From assembly GCF_030053835.1 (NCBI RefSeq), contig NZ_CP125655.1, positions 4,030,001 to 4,094,000 of the forward strand: a stretch of 64,000 nucleotides of DNA. Reading direction: 5' to 3'. Made by a program: the position numbers and the translations under genes. This DNA is from Cellulomonas sp. ES6 (GTDB taxonomy: Bacteria; Actinomycetota; Actinomycetes; Actinomycetales; Cellulomonadaceae). The notes beneath the pieces were generated by a model that worked only from the letters and a program-made list of their open reading frames with translations, was not told the origin of the DNA and ran no database searches. Positions 1 to 8,817 of the stretch are shown here, piece after piece (the stretch's first letter is position 1; each line of letters begins with the position of its first letter).

Positions 1-66
1 GCGGACGCCGCGCGTGCCGCGGGGGCCGCCGCGACCGGCGAGGGCGACGCCCCGGCCGCCTCCTGA
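1..66 (+). CDS. C-terminal end of an upstream protein (partial)
   Basis: Frame 1 is open from the window edge and ends at a TGA at 64-66. It encodes about 21 residues rich in Ala and Gly and ending in APAAS. The codons end almost always in G or C, as in the real genes here. The segment is too short to identify the protein; it is probably a disordered C-terminal tail. Confidence 0.4.
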   Translation, partial: ADAARAAGAAATGEGDAPAAS

Positions 67-132
67 GAGGGTCGGTGCGGCCGGCGGGGTGACCTCCGGC
101 GCTGCGACGCCCGGCCCCGTCGCCGGGCGTAC

Positions 133-138
133 TACGGT
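133..138 (+). promoter_or_regulatory. -10 box of the S9 peptidase gene (leaderless)
   Basis: TACGGT matches the actinobacterial TAnnnT -10 form. It ends exactly 7 bases before the GTG at 146, so transcription should begin at or next to the start codon. This is the main reason for choosing GTG 146 over the ATG at 14. Confidence 0.5.
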
Positions 139-145
139 CGGTCGG

Positions 146-2179
146 GTGATCCCCACCGACCTCTCGCTCCTGCACGTCCCCGGAACCCCCGCGCTCGGTC
201 CGGACGGCTCGTACGCCGTCGTCTCCCGCACCGCGCCCGACCTCGACCTCGACGAGTACACCGGCCAGCTCTGGCGGGTGCCGACGGACGGCTCGGGCGA
301 GCCGGTCCGGCTCACCCGCGGACACCGCGACACGGACCCCCGGGTGTCGCCGGACGGGCGGTGGGTCGCGTTCCTGCGCGCCGAGCCGAAGGGCCGTCCC
401 CAGCTGCACGTCGTCGAGGCGGCCGGCGGCGAACCCGTGCGGCTCACCGACGCGCCGCTGGGCGTGCAGACGTCCCGGTGGTCGCCGGACGGGTCCGCGC
501 TCGCGTTCGTCGCGCGGGTGCCCGAGGAGGGCCGGTACGTCGCCGGCGAGGACGCCGGTGCCGAGCGGCCGCGGCACATCACGACGTTCCCGTACCGCAA
601 CGACGGCGTGGGCTTCACCCGGGACAAGCGGCGGCAGCTCTTCGTCGTGCCGGTGCCGGCCGACCTGCCGGGGCGCAGCACGCCGGCGGCGGGCGACGAC
701 GCGGCCCGCCAGGTCACGTCCGGGGAGCTGGACGTCGAGCAGGCCGAGTGGCTCCCCGACGGGCGCCACGTGGTGGTGGTGGCGGCACGCCACGCCTCGC
801 GCGACGAGGACCTGCGCGCCGACGCCGTGGTGGTCGACACCGCGGAGGGTGCGGACGCGGCGCCGCGCGCGCTGACCGACGCGGACGCCGGCAGCACGCT
901 GGCGGTCTCGGCCGCGCTGCCGTCGCCCGACGGGACGACGCTGTGGCTGCTCGCGCAGGACATGGGGACGTCCGGGAGGGACTTCGTCGCCCGGCAGACG
1001 GGCCTGTACCGGCTCGGCCTGACCGCGGGCGCGGACGGTGACGCCGGCCCCCGGGCGGACGGGCAGCCGCAGCGGCTGACCGACGACGAGGCCGTCGACC
1101 TGGACCCCGGCACCTTCGCGGTCACGGCCGACGGCGTGCTGGCCGGGGTGCTCCACCGGGGGACGGTGCTGCTGCGCGAGCTGCGCGCCGACGGCTCCGC
1201 GCGCGACCTCGTGACCGGGGAGCTGGCGGTGCACGGCGTGGCGGCCGCACCGGTCGCGCCGGTCGCGGTGGTCGCGGCCGCGGGCCCGCTGACGTCCGGG
1301 GACCTGCACGCGGTCGACCTCGCGTCCGGTACCACCCGGGTGCTGACCGACTGGTCCGCGCCGCTGCGTGCGACCGGGCGCGTGCGCGCGCCGCGGGAGC
1401 TGACGACCACGGCGCCGGACGGCTACCCCGTCCACGGCTGGGTGGTCACGCCCGACCCGGAGCGGTTCGCCGGCCCGCACCCGACGATCCTCATGATCCA
1501 CGGCGGCCCGTACGCGCAGTACACGGTCGGGCTGTTCGACGAGGTTCAGACGCTGGCGGAGGCCGGGTACGCCGTCGTGTACGGCAACCCGCGCGGATCG
1601 GCGGGCTACGGCTCCGCCCACGGCTCGGCGATCCGGCACGCGTTCGGCACCGTCGACACCGACGACGTCCTGGCGCTGCTCGACGCCGCGCTGACCGACC
1701 CCGCGCTGGACGGCGGGCGCGTGGGCGTCATGGGCGGCTCGTACGGCGGCTACCTGACCGCCTGGCTCACGACGCGGACGGACCGGTTCGCCGCGGCGAT
1801 CGTCGAGCGCGGCTTCCTCGACCCGGTGAGCTTCGTCGGCTCCAGCGACATCGGCTGGTTCTTCGGGCTCGAGTACCTCGGCGACGGCGACACGGACGAG
1901 GAGCGCGCCGCGGTCGCCGCGCAGTCGCCGATGGCGCACGTCGCGCGGGTCACGACGCCCACGCTGGTCATCCACTCCGAGCAGGACTGGCGGTGCCCCG
2001 TCGAGCAGGGTCAGCGCTGGTTCGTGGAGCTCAAGCGGCGCGGGGTCCCTGCCGAGCTGCTGCTGTTCCCGGGGGAGGGCCACGAGCTCACGCGGTCGGG
2101 CCGGCCGCAGCACCGGCTGGTGCGCTTCGAGCACGTGCTCGCCTGGTGGGCCGCGCGCCTGCCCGTCACCACGGCCTGA
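146..2179 (+). CDS. S9 family peptidase (acylaminoacyl-peptidase / prolyl oligopeptidase type)
   Basis: A 677-residue cytosolic serine peptidase predicted to cleave short peptides or acylated N-termini. The N-terminal two thirds carries WD40/TolB-like beta-propeller repeats with SPDG turns (SPDGRWVAF, SPDGSALAF). The C-terminal part is an alpha/beta hydrolase. The nucleophile is Ser532 in GGSYGGY, and the likely triad partners are Asp614 (SEQDWR) and His646 (GEGHEL). The oxyanion region HGGPYAQY lies near residue 452. Length and domain order are normal for S9C enzymes. An in-frame ATG at 14 would add 44 low-complexity residues, and the -10 box at 133 argues against it. The gene stands alone and converges on the acyl-CoA ligase gene. 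The true substrate cannot be told from sequence. Confidence 0.92.
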   Translation: MIPTDLSLLHVPGTPALGPDGSYAVVSRTAPDLDLDEYTGQLWRVPTDGSGEPVRLTRGHRDTDPRVSPDGRWVAFLRAEPKGRPQLHVVEAAGGEPVRLTDAPLGVQTSRWSPDGSALAFVARVPEEGRYVAGEDAGAERPRHITTFPYRNDGVGFTRDKRRQLFVVPVPADLPGRSTPAAGDDAARQVTSGELDVEQAEWLPDGRHVVVVAARHASRDEDLRADAVVVDTAEGADAAPRALTDADAGSTLAVSAALPSPDGTTLWLLAQDMGTSGRDFVARQTGLYRLGLTAGADGDAGPRADGQPQRLTDDEAVDLDPGTFAVTADGVLAGVLHRGTVLLRELRADGSARDLVTGELAVHGVAAAPVAPVAVVAAAGPLTSGDLHAVDLASGTTRVLTDWSAPLRATGRVRAPRELTTTAPDGYPVHGWVVTPDPERFAGPHPTILMIHGGPYAQYTVGLFDEVQTLAEAGYAVVYGNPRGSAGYGSAHGSAIRHAFGTVDTDDVLALLDAALTDPALDGGRVGVMGGSYGGYLTAWLTTRTDRFAAAIVERGFLDPVSFVGSSDIGWFFGLEYLGDGDTDEERAAVAAQSPMAHVARVTTPTLVIHSEQDWRCPVEQGQRWFVELKRRGVPAELLLFPGEGHELTRSGRPQHRLVRFEHVLAWWAARLPVTTA

Positions 2180-2218
2180 CGGCCCGTCGGGAGCCCGGCC
2201 GGAGCCCGGCCCGACCCC

Positions 2219-2288
2219 GCGAGGTCGTCACATCGGTCCGAGGTCGTCACGCCCACGTGACGACCTCGGCCGGGAGTGACGACCTCGC
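2219..2288. repeat. Four-decamer inverted cassette (GAGGTCGTCA type), copy A
   Basis: GAGGTCGTCA occurs at 2221-2230 and 2240-2249, and its complement TGACGACCTC at 2258-2267 and 2277-2286. The start-to-start offsets are 19, 18 and 19. The inner pair extends to a perfect 13-bp stem (2239-2251 with 2256-2268) around a 4-base loop. The outer pair can also form a 13-bp stem (2219-2231 with 2276-2288). The element fills the gap between two convergent genes, so one role could be two-way transcription termination. The same architecture recurs at 45760-45825. Confidence 0.85.
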
Positions 2289-2331
2289 GCGGGGTGCGGC
2301 GGCGTCGTGCCGGGACGGGTGCGGCCGGGTG

Positions 2332-4038
2332 TCAGGCCGGGGCTGCGGCCGCGAGCAGGTCGTCGCGGACCACGCGGCGCAGCACCTTCCCGATCTGCGA
2401 GCGCGGCAGGTCGGTGAGGATGACGATCTCGCGCGGGACGGCGTACCGCGCGAGCCGCTCGGCGCACCACTCGCGCACGGCCTGCAGCTCCACCTGGGCG
2501 TGCCCGAGCTCCATGACCACGGCGGCGACGACCTTCTCGCCCAGGTCCCCGCCCGGAAGCCCCACGACGGCGACGTCGCGCACACCGGGCATCGTGCGGA
2601 GCTTGTCCTCCACCTGCGACGGGTACACCTTGAACCCGCCGGTGACGATCATCTCCTTGATCCGGTCGACGAGGACGACGAACCCGTCGTCGTCGAGCCG
2701 CACGACGTCGCCCGTGCGGAGCCAGCCGCCCGGCAGCAGCTGCCCGGCGGTCTCGTCCGGCCGGCCCCAGTAGCCCTGGAACACCTGCGGCCCGCGGATC
2801 AGCAGCTCGCCCTGCTCGCCCGGCACCACCTCGCGGGTCGGGTCCTCCTGGTCGACGACGCGGACGTCGGTGCTCGGGAACGGCAGCCCGAGGGCCCCGG
2901 GCCGGCGCGCGGGGGACAGGGGCGAGCCGAGCGCGACGGGGGAGGTCTCGGTCATCCCGTAGCCCTCGATGACGAGGCCGCCGGTGAGGCGCTCCCACCG
3001 GGCGGCGGTCTGCGGCGACAGCGACATCGCGCCCGAGATCGCGTACCGGAACGACGTGAGGTCCGCGGACCGTGCCTCGGCGGCCGCGGCGAGGCGGTCG
3101 AGCATCGGGGGGACGGCCGGCAGGAACGTGCCGGGCCGGCGGCGCTGGGCCGCGAGGACGGCCTCGGGGTCGAACTTCGGGAACACCACGAGCGTCGCGC
3201 CGACGCGGGTGGCGTAGGTGAGGCAGAGCGTGAGGCCGAAGGCGTGGAAGAACGGCAGGACGCCGTAGATCGTCTCGGTGCCCGGCTCCGCGCCCGTCCA
3301 CGCCTGGCCCTGCACCGTGTTGGCGACCAGGTTGCGGTGGGTGAGCACCGCGCCCTTCGGGGTGCCCGTCGTGCCGCCGGTGTACTGCAGCAGCGCGACG
3401 TCGTCGGCCGTGGGCAGCGGGTGCGAGGACGGCAGCGGCGAGGCCGCCGCGACCAGGCGGTGCCACACGGGCGTGCCGGCCGGTGGGGTGGCCCGCAGCG
3501 CGTCGCGGGTCCGGCGGGCCGCCGGCAGGGGGAGCCGCAGCGCGAGGCGCTTGGCGGCGGGCAGGTCGGCGGACACGTCGACGGCGACGACGGTCCGCAC
3601 GTCGGTGCCGGGCCGGGCCTCGAGCGCCGCGGCGACGGCCTTCTCCCAGACCAGCGCGACGGTGGCGCCGGAGTCGGCGAGCTGGTGGCCGAGCTCGGCG
3701 GCGGTGTACGTGGGGTTGTGCTCGACGACGACGGCGCCGAGGCGGAGCGTGGCGTAGAACGCGACGACGTGCGACGCGCAGTTCGGGAGCGCGATCGCGA
3801 CGCGGTCGCCTGCGCGGACCCCGAGGTCGTGCAGGGCACCGGCGGCGCGGGCCACCTGGTCGGCGAGCTGGGCGTACGTGGTGGCCGCGCCGAGGAAGTC
3901 GAGTGCGACGCGCTCAGGCCAGGTGGCGGCGGAACGCTCCAGGGCTGCCGTCAGCGGCTCGTCGGGCACGGTCACCTCCGGGGGGACCCCGGGGGCGTAG
4001 GAGGCGTGCCACGGACGGGAGAAGTCGCTCACGAGCAC
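2332..4038 (-). CDS. Long-chain fatty acid-CoA ligase (AMP-binding)
   Basis: A 568-residue acyl-adenylate-forming enzyme predicted to activate fatty acids to acyl-CoA with ATP, at the membrane or in the cytosol. The family motifs appear in order: the P-loop YTGGTTGTPKGAVLTH near residue 205, YGMTETSP near 350, the LRTGD hinge region near 435, DRIKEMIVTGGFKVYP near 455, and the catalytic lysine region SQIGKVLRR near the C-terminus. Length is normal for FadD-type ligases. The start is GTG 4038; GTG 4032 is also possible. A palindrome sits over the promoter just upstream, which suggests control by a fatty-acid-responsive repressor. The exact chain-length preference is unknown. Confidence 0.9.
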   Translation of the reverse strand: MLVSDFSRPWHASYAPGVPPEVTVPDEPLTAALERSAATWPERVALDFLGAATTYAQLADQVARAAGALHDLGVRAGDRVAIALPNCASHVVAFYATLRLGAVVVEHNPTYTAAELGHQLADSGATVALVWEKAVAAALEARPGTDVRTVVAVDVSADLPAAKRLALRLPLPAARRTRDALRATPPAGTPVWHRLVAAASPLPSSHPLPTADDVALLQYTGGTTGTPKGAVLTHRNLVANTVQGQAWTGAEPGTETIYGVLPFFHAFGLTLCLTYATRVGATLVVFPKFDPEAVLAAQRRRPGTFLPAVPPMLDRLAAAAEARSADLTSFRYAISGAMSLSPQTAARWERLTGGLVIEGYGMTETSPVALGSPLSPARRPGALGLPFPSTDVRVVDQEDPTREVVPGEQGELLIRGPQVFQGYWGRPDETAGQLLPGGWLRTGDVVRLDDDGFVVLVDRIKEMIVTGGFKVYPSQVEDKLRTMPGVRDVAVVGLPGGDLGEKVVAAVVMELGHAQVELQAVREWCAERLARYAVPREIVILTDLPRSQIGKVLRRVVRDDLLAAAAPA

Positions 4039-4043
4039 ACCGT

Positions 4044-4049
4044 AACCTA
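4044..4049 (-). promoter_or_regulatory. -10 box of the acyl-CoA ligase gene
   Basis: Read on the minus strand this is TAGGTT, five bases before the GTG at 4038. It lies inside the left part of the palindrome at 4047-4075, so a protein bound there would block RNA polymerase. Confidence 0.45.
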
Positions 4050-4075
4050 CGCAGCCGTAAGTTACGCGGGCGTAG
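4047..4075. promoter_or_regulatory. 29-bp palindromic operator upstream of the acyl-CoA ligase gene
   Basis: The site is symmetric about position 4061. The outer arms are CTACGC (4047-4052) and GCGTAG (4070-4075), and the core is CGTAA-G-TTACG (4056-4066). It overlaps the predicted -10 box. The length and symmetry fit a TetR-family operator; that is an inference, and no regulator gene lies beside it in this window. Confidence 0.6.
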
Positions 4076-4093
4076 CCTCAGGCAACCGTGGAT

Positions 4094-5143
4094 TCACAGG
4101 TTCGACGACCGCGAGCCCCACAGGTTGATGCCCGCGTCCACGGCGTGCCGGTCGATCTCCGCGACCTCCTCGGCCGTCAGCGCCGGCCCGCGGACCGCGG
4201 CGAGGTTCTCCTCGAGCTGCTCCGGCGTGCGCGCGCCGAGCGCCACCGACGTCACCCGGGGGTCCCGCAGCACCCACGCGATGGCGAGCTGCGCCAGCGA
4301 CTGCCCACGCGCGTCGGCCACGGCCGCCAGCGCCCGGACGCGCGCCAGGTTCTCGTCGCTGAGGTACTCGGGCCGCAGCGGGCCGCCCCGGGCCGCCCGG
4401 GAGTCCTCGGGCACGCCGCCCAGGTACTTCCGCGTGAGCATCCCCTGCGCGAGCGGGGAGAAGGCGACGACCCCGAGGCCGGCGTCACCGGCGACGTCGA
4501 GCAGGCTGCGCCCGCCGGCGGCGTCGTCGGGCTGCTCGACCCAGCGGTTCAGCATCGAGTACGACGGCTGGTGCAGCGCCAGCGGCAGCCCGATGCCGTC
4601 CGCGACCGCCAGGGCCTCCCGCGTGCGGCGGGCGGAGTACGACGAGATGCCGGCGTAGCGCGCCCGCCCCGAGTCGACGGCGGTCTTGAGCGCCCCGATC
4701 GTCTCCTCCAGCGGCGTGGCCGGGTCGAACCGGTGGCTGTAGAACACGTCGACGTGGTCGACGCCGAGCCGGCGCAGCGACTGGTCCAGCGACGCGAGCA
4801 GGTACTTGCGGGACCCGAACTCCCCGTACGGCCCGGGCCACTGCCGGTAGCCGGCCTTCGTGGCCAGCAGCAGCTCGTCGCGGTACGGCGCGAGGTCCGT
4901 GGCGAGCAGCCGGCCCACCGACTCCTCGGCGGCACCGGGCGGGGGACCGTAGTTGTTCGCGAGGTCCAGGTGCACGACGCCGAGGTCGAACGCCCGCAGC
5001 ACGAGCGCGCGCTGGTCGGCGAACGGCGTGCCGTCGCCGAAGTTCTGCCACAGCCCGAGCGTCACCGCGGGCAGGTCGAGCCCCGTGCGGCCGGCGCGGC
5101 GCAGGGGGAGGCGGTCGTGGCGCTCGGGGTCGGCGAGGTGCAT
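4094..5143 (-). CDS. Aldo/keto reductase (YghZ/MgrA-like)
   Basis: A 349-residue NADPH-dependent TIM-barrel reductase. The catalytic tetrad is visible: Asp in LDLANNYG with the following Tyr, Lys in LLATKAGYR and His in VFYSHRFD. The C-terminal GARTPEQLEENL segment is the usual cofactor-binding end. The GPPPGAAEESVG loop after the active-site Tyr and the YRQWPGPYGE segment resemble the YghZ/MgrA subgroup, which reduces L-glyceraldehyde 3-phosphate and methylglyoxal, or potassium-channel beta-subunit-like reductases. The physiological substrate is uncertain. The ATG at 5143 gives the normal family N-terminus. The neighbour serA is transcribed the same way 25 bases upstream, so read-through is possible. 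Confidence 0.88.
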   Translation of the reverse strand: MHLADPERHDRLPLRRAGRTGLDLPAVTLGLWQNFGDGTPFADQRALVLRAFDLGVVHLDLANNYGPPPGAAEESVGRLLATDLAPYRDELLLATKAGYRQWPGPYGEFGSRKYLLASLDQSLRRLGVDHVDVFYSHRFDPATPLEETIGALKTAVDSGRARYAGISSYSARRTREALAVADGIGLPLALHQPSYSMLNRWVEQPDDAAGGRSLLDVAGDAGLGVVAFSPLAQGMLTRKYLGGVPEDSRAARGGPLRPEYLSDENLARVRALAAVADARGQSLAQLAIAWVLRDPRVTSVALGARTPEQLEENLAAVRGPALTAEEVAEIDRHAVDAGINLWGSRSSNL

Positions 5144-5168
5144 GCCCCCGACCGTAGCGGCGCCCGCC

Positions 5169-6365
5169 TCAGTCGACGACGCGCAGGCGGATCGTCTCCG
5201 GCCGCGACCGCAGCGCCGCCACGACGTCGGGCTCCACGGCGACGGCGTCCGTCACCACGTAGCCGACCTCGCCGCGGGTCGCGAGCAGCTGGCCCTCGAT
5301 GTTGGCCCCGTGCTCGGCGAGCGTCTGGTTGACGGCCGCCAGCACCCCGGGGACGTTGCGGTGCAGGTACGTGAGGCGGTGCACCCCGGGCCGGTGCTCG
5401 AGGGTGAGGTTCGGCAGGTTGACGCTCAGCATCGTGGTGCCGGTGTTCATGAAGTCGCGCAGCTTGTTCGACACGAACTGGCCGATCGCCTCCTGCGCCT
5501 CCTCCGTCGAGCCGCCCGTGTGCGGGGTGAGGATGACGTTCGGCAGGCCGCGCAGCTCGGACTCGAACGGGTCGCCCTTGCGCTTCGGCTCCACCGGGAA
5601 CACGTCGACGGCGGCGCCCGCGACGTGGCCCGACAGCACCGCGTCGCGCAGCGCGCCGTAGTCGACGACGAACCCGCGGGACAGGTTGAGGAACACGGCC
5701 CCGGGGCGCATCCGCGCGAACTGCTTCGCGCCGAACAGCCCGGCGTTCCCGCTGCGGCCGTCGACGTGCAGCGTGACGATGTCGGCGACGTCCAGCAGCT
5801 CGTCGAGCGTCTCCGCGCGCCGCGCGTTGCCGAGCGCGAGCTTCTCCGCGGTGTCGTAGAACACGACCGACATGCCGAGGTTCTCCGCCAGCACGGACAG
5901 CTGCGTGCCGATGTTGCCGTAGCCCACGATGCCGAGCGTGCGGCCGCGGACCTCGTGCGCGCCGTCCGCCGACTTGTTCCAGACGCCGTCGTGCATCGAC
6001 CGGTCGAGCACCGTGAGGCGCCGGGTCAGCGCGATGATGTCCGCCAGCGCGATCTCGACCACGGACCGCGTGTTGGAGAAGGGCGCGTTGAAGACCGCGA
6101 CGCCGCGGGACGCCGCGGCGTGCAGGTCGATCTGGTTGGTGCCGATGCAGTACGCCCCGATGGAGACGAGGTCGGACGCCGCGTCGAGCACGGCCTCCGT
6201 CACCTGCGTCTTGGAGCGGATGCCGAGCAGGTGCACGCCCTGGAGGGCCTCCACCAGCTCGGACTCGTCGAGCGCGCCGGAGCGCGTCACGACCTCGTAG
6301 CCGGCGGACTCCAGGATGGTCCGGGCCTGGGGGTGCAGGTTCTCGAGCAGCAGGGCGCGTGGCAC
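5169..6365 (-). CDS. serA: D-3-phosphoglycerate dehydrogenase
   Basis: A 398-residue enzyme that oxidises 3-phosphoglycerate to 3-phosphohydroxypyruvate, the first step of serine synthesis. The NAD-binding motif GIVGYGNIGTQLS is near residue 145. The catalytic Arg is in LNLSRGFVVD, the Glu in VFPVEPK and the His in LTPHTGGST. The C-terminal domain (about residues 325-398) is an ACT domain for feedback control. Its length of about 400 residues matches the short E. coli-like type, not the roughly 530-residue mycobacterial type with an extra domain. I chose GTG 6365, where the conserved RALLLENLHP begins; an ATG at 6401 would add 12 residues. Confidence 0.93.
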   Translation of the reverse strand: MPRALLLENLHPQARTILESAGYEVVTRSGALDESELVEALQGVHLLGIRSKTQVTEAVLDAASDLVSIGAYCIGTNQIDLHAAASRGVAVFNAPFSNTRSVVEIALADIIALTRRLTVLDRSMHDGVWNKSADGAHEVRGRTLGIVGYGNIGTQLSVLAENLGMSVVFYDTAEKLALGNARRAETLDELLDVADIVTLHVDGRSGNAGLFGAKQFARMRPGAVFLNLSRGFVVDYGALRDAVLSGHVAGAAVDVFPVEPKRKGDPFESELRGLPNVILTPHTGGSTEEAQEAIGQFVSNKLRDFMNTGTTMLSVNLPNLTLEHRPGVHRLTYLHRNVPGVLAAVNQTLAEHGANIEGQLLATRGEVGYVVTDAVAVEPDVVAALRSRPETIRLRVVD

Positions 6366-6468
6366 GGACCCTATGGTGCGCCTCGGCGTCGCACGCTCCA
6401 AGCCGGTCCCGGTCCTCGGACACGCACCCGGGTCCCCGGCCCCGCCCGCCGTGGGGCGGGCGGGGGTC

Positions 6469-8700
6469 TCAGGCCTCCCAGCCCGCGGGCAACGGGAGCG
6501 CGTGCACGACCCGCAGCGCCTGCGTCGGGCGCGTCATCGCGACGTACAGGTCCCCGGCCCCGCCCTTGAGCACGTCCGCCGGCTCGACGAGCACCACGAC
6601 GTCGAACTCCAGGCCCTTGGCCTGCGTCGGCGTCATCAGGGTCAGCGGCGCGTCGAGGTCCGGCGAGCCCGCGCGGGTGGCGCCCGCCCCGGGGAGCGCG
6701 TCGGCGAGCGCCGGCAGCGCCTCGGGGGCCGCGATGACGGCGACCCGCCCGGCGCCGGACGCGTCGCGCACGTCGGCGAGGGCCTCGGCCGCGTGGCGCG
6801 CGACCGCCTCGGCGACGCCGCCGGCCTCCACCTGCTCGGTGCGCAGCGCGTCGTCGACGTCGCGGGCGGACGTCGCGGGCGTCAGCGGCAGCCCCGCGGC
6901 GCGCCCGACGCGCTCGGCCGCCACCGCCACGGATGCGGGCGTGCGGTAGTTGACGGTGAGCTCGGCCAGGCGCCAGCCGCCCGCGAGCAGGCGGTCGAAC
7001 GTGGCCGCCCAGTCGCGGGTGCCCGCGGCCGTCGACGTCTGCGCCACGTCGCCGACCACCGTCAGGGACCGGGTGGGCACGCGGCGCAGCACCATCCGCC
7101 ACGCCATCGGCGACAGCTCCTGGGCCTCGTCGACGACCACGTGGCCGTACGTCCACGTGCGGTCCGCCGCGGCGCGCTCCGCCGTGGTCAGCGCCGGACC
7201 GGTGGCCGCGAACCGGTCGGCGAGCAGCTCCGCCGAGACCAGGCCGCCGCCGGACTGCTCGAGCACCTGCCGGGCGTAGTCGAGCTCCTGCGCGCGCTGC
7301 GCGGCGTCGTGCTTGGCCTGCGCCCGCGCCGCCTGGTCGTCCTCGCCGAGCAGCTCGGCCGCCTCGTCGAGCAGCGGGACGTCCGCGGCCGTCCACGGGG
7401 CGTCCGGCTCGCGCAGCAGCGCCGCGCGCTCGTGCGCGGACAGCTCCGGGGCCGCCGCGTCGAGCCGCGCCGGGCGGCTCAGCAGGGCCGACACCAGCCC
7501 CTGGGGCGTCAGCGGCATCCACGCCAGGTTGAGCGCCACCCGGATCTCCCGGGTGGTGCGCAGCTCCTCGATGATCTCGCCGCGCTCGTCCGGGGCCACG
7601 GACCAGCCGAGCTGGCTCACGTACTGCTCGGCCAGCCGGCCCAGCATGTCCCGGACGAACGTGACCCTCGCCTGGTTGTGCGGGCGGTGGCCGCGGCGGG
7701 CGTGCGCGATCGCCGACCGCACGTCGGACGGCCGCACCACGACGGTCCGGCCGTCGATCGTCACGGACGTCGGCCGGTCGGGGACCCGCTGCCGCTGCCG
7801 GACGGCGCGCTCCACGATCCGGCGCCACACGAGGCGGCCCTTGATCTCGGCGACGGCGTCGTCCTCCTCGCCGGTCGCCACGACGCCGGGGAACAGCTCG
7901 GCGACCGTCGTGGACACCACGCCGGTCTCGCCGAGCGAGGGCAGCACCTGGTCGATGTAGCGCAGGAACGTGCGGCTCGGTCCCAGCAGCAGCACGCCCG
8001 AGCGCTCGAGCGTGCGGCGGTGCGCGTAGAGGAGGTAGGCGGCGCGGTGCAGCGCGACCGCGGTCTTGCCGGTGCCCGGACCGCCCTGCACGACCAGCGC
8101 GCCGGCGAGCTCGGCGCGGATGATCGCGTCCTGCTCGGCCTGGATCGTCGCGACGATGTCGCCCATCCGCCCGGTGCGGCGCGCGGCGAGCGCGGCGAGC
8201 AGGGCGCCCTCGCCCGACAGCGCCCCCAGGCGCTCGGCCGCGCCGTCGTCCGCGAGGACCGCGAGGTCGAGCACCTCGTCCTCGAGGCCGGTCACGCGGC
8301 GGCCGCGCGTCACCAGGTGGCGGCGCTGCACGACCCCGTCGGGCCGCGCGGACGTCGCCCGGTAGAACGACTGCGCCGCCGGCGCGCGCCAGTCGGTCAG
8401 CATCGACGCGTGCTCGTCGTCGTTGAGCCCGATGCGGCCGATGTAGCGCCGGCCGCCCTCGGCGAGGTCCAGCCGGCCGAACGCGAGCCGGTCCTCCACG
8501 GCCTCCAGGCGCGCGAGCCGGTCCTCGTACAGCGTCGCGAACGCGTCCCGCTCGGAGCGGTTCTGCGGCGAGCCCGACGGCCCGACGCGCCGCACCTCCG
8601 CGAGGCGCTGCCGCGTCTGGTCCCGCAGCTCGTCGAGCCGCGCGTAGAGCCGGTCGACGACGTCCTGCTCGGCGGCCAGCTGCGCCTCGATCCCGGTCAC
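6469..8700 (-). CDS. helD: HelD-family RNA polymerase-recycling ATPase (UvrD/Rep-like helicase fold)
   Basis: A 743-residue superfamily 1 protein. A long N-terminal antiparallel coiled coil (residues 1 to about 70) precedes the motor. It is followed by the conserved YIGRIGL and DWRAPAAQSFYRA segments typical of HelD. Walker A is GGPGTGKTAVALHRAAYL, the Walker B region is VVVDEAQELSPMAWRM, and a later motif is LTVNYRTPAS. HelD proteins pull stalled RNA polymerase off DNA; the actinobacterial class II includes HelR, linked to rifampicin tolerance. I did not find the rifampicin-associated element known from HelR genes upstream. GTG 8700 is chosen because GGGAG lies just before it and because the ATG at 8823 lies upstream of the predicted -10 box. 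Confidence 0.85.
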   Translation of the reverse strand: MTGIEAQLAAEQDVVDRLYARLDELRDQTRQRLAEVRRVGPSGSPQNRSERDAFATLYEDRLARLEAVEDRLAFGRLDLAEGGRRYIGRIGLNDDEHASMLTDWRAPAAQSFYRATSARPDGVVQRRHLVTRGRRVTGLEDEVLDLAVLADDGAAERLGALSGEGALLAALAARRTGRMGDIVATIQAEQDAIIRAELAGALVVQGGPGTGKTAVALHRAAYLLYAHRRTLERSGVLLLGPSRTFLRYIDQVLPSLGETGVVSTTVAELFPGVVATGEEDDAVAEIKGRLVWRRIVERAVRQRQRVPDRPTSVTIDGRTVVVRPSDVRSAIAHARRGHRPHNQARVTFVRDMLGRLAEQYVSQLGWSVAPDERGEIIEELRTTREIRVALNLAWMPLTPQGLVSALLSRPARLDAAAPELSAHERAALLREPDAPWTAADVPLLDEAAELLGEDDQAARAQAKHDAAQRAQELDYARQVLEQSGGGLVSAELLADRFAATGPALTTAERAAADRTWTYGHVVVDEAQELSPMAWRMVLRRVPTRSLTVVGDVAQTSTAAGTRDWAATFDRLLAGGWRLAELTVNYRTPASVAVAAERVGRAAGLPLTPATSARDVDDALRTEQVEAGGVAEAVARHAAEALADVRDASGAGRVAVIAAPEALPALADALPGAGATRAGSPDLDAPLTLMTPTQAKGLEFDVVVLVEPADVLKGGAGDLYVAMTRPTQALRVVHALPLPAGWEA

Positions 8701-8811
8701 CGGTGCTCCCGTCCGTCGTCCCTCTGCGCCGTCCTCGGTCCCGCCCCGCACGGTCGTCGCGCGCACGCCGTGCACGCCCGCGCGACGGGTTCCCGGCGCG
8801 AGCGGCCGTCC

Positions 8812-8817
8812 ATTATC
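8812..8817 (-). promoter_or_regulatory. -10 box of helD
   Basis: Read on the minus strand this is GATAAT, one base from consensus. A GTGACA at 8837-8842 could be the -35 box with a 19-bp spacer. Transcription would begin near 8805, leaving a leader of about 100 bases before GTG 8700. The rest of 8824-9046 shows only the RBS of the next gene. Confidence 0.5.

Noticed and set aside
1993..4128. A 711-codon plus-strand frame opposite the acyl-CoA ligase gene
   Set aside because: Shadow of the ligase gene; it also runs through the repeat cassette.
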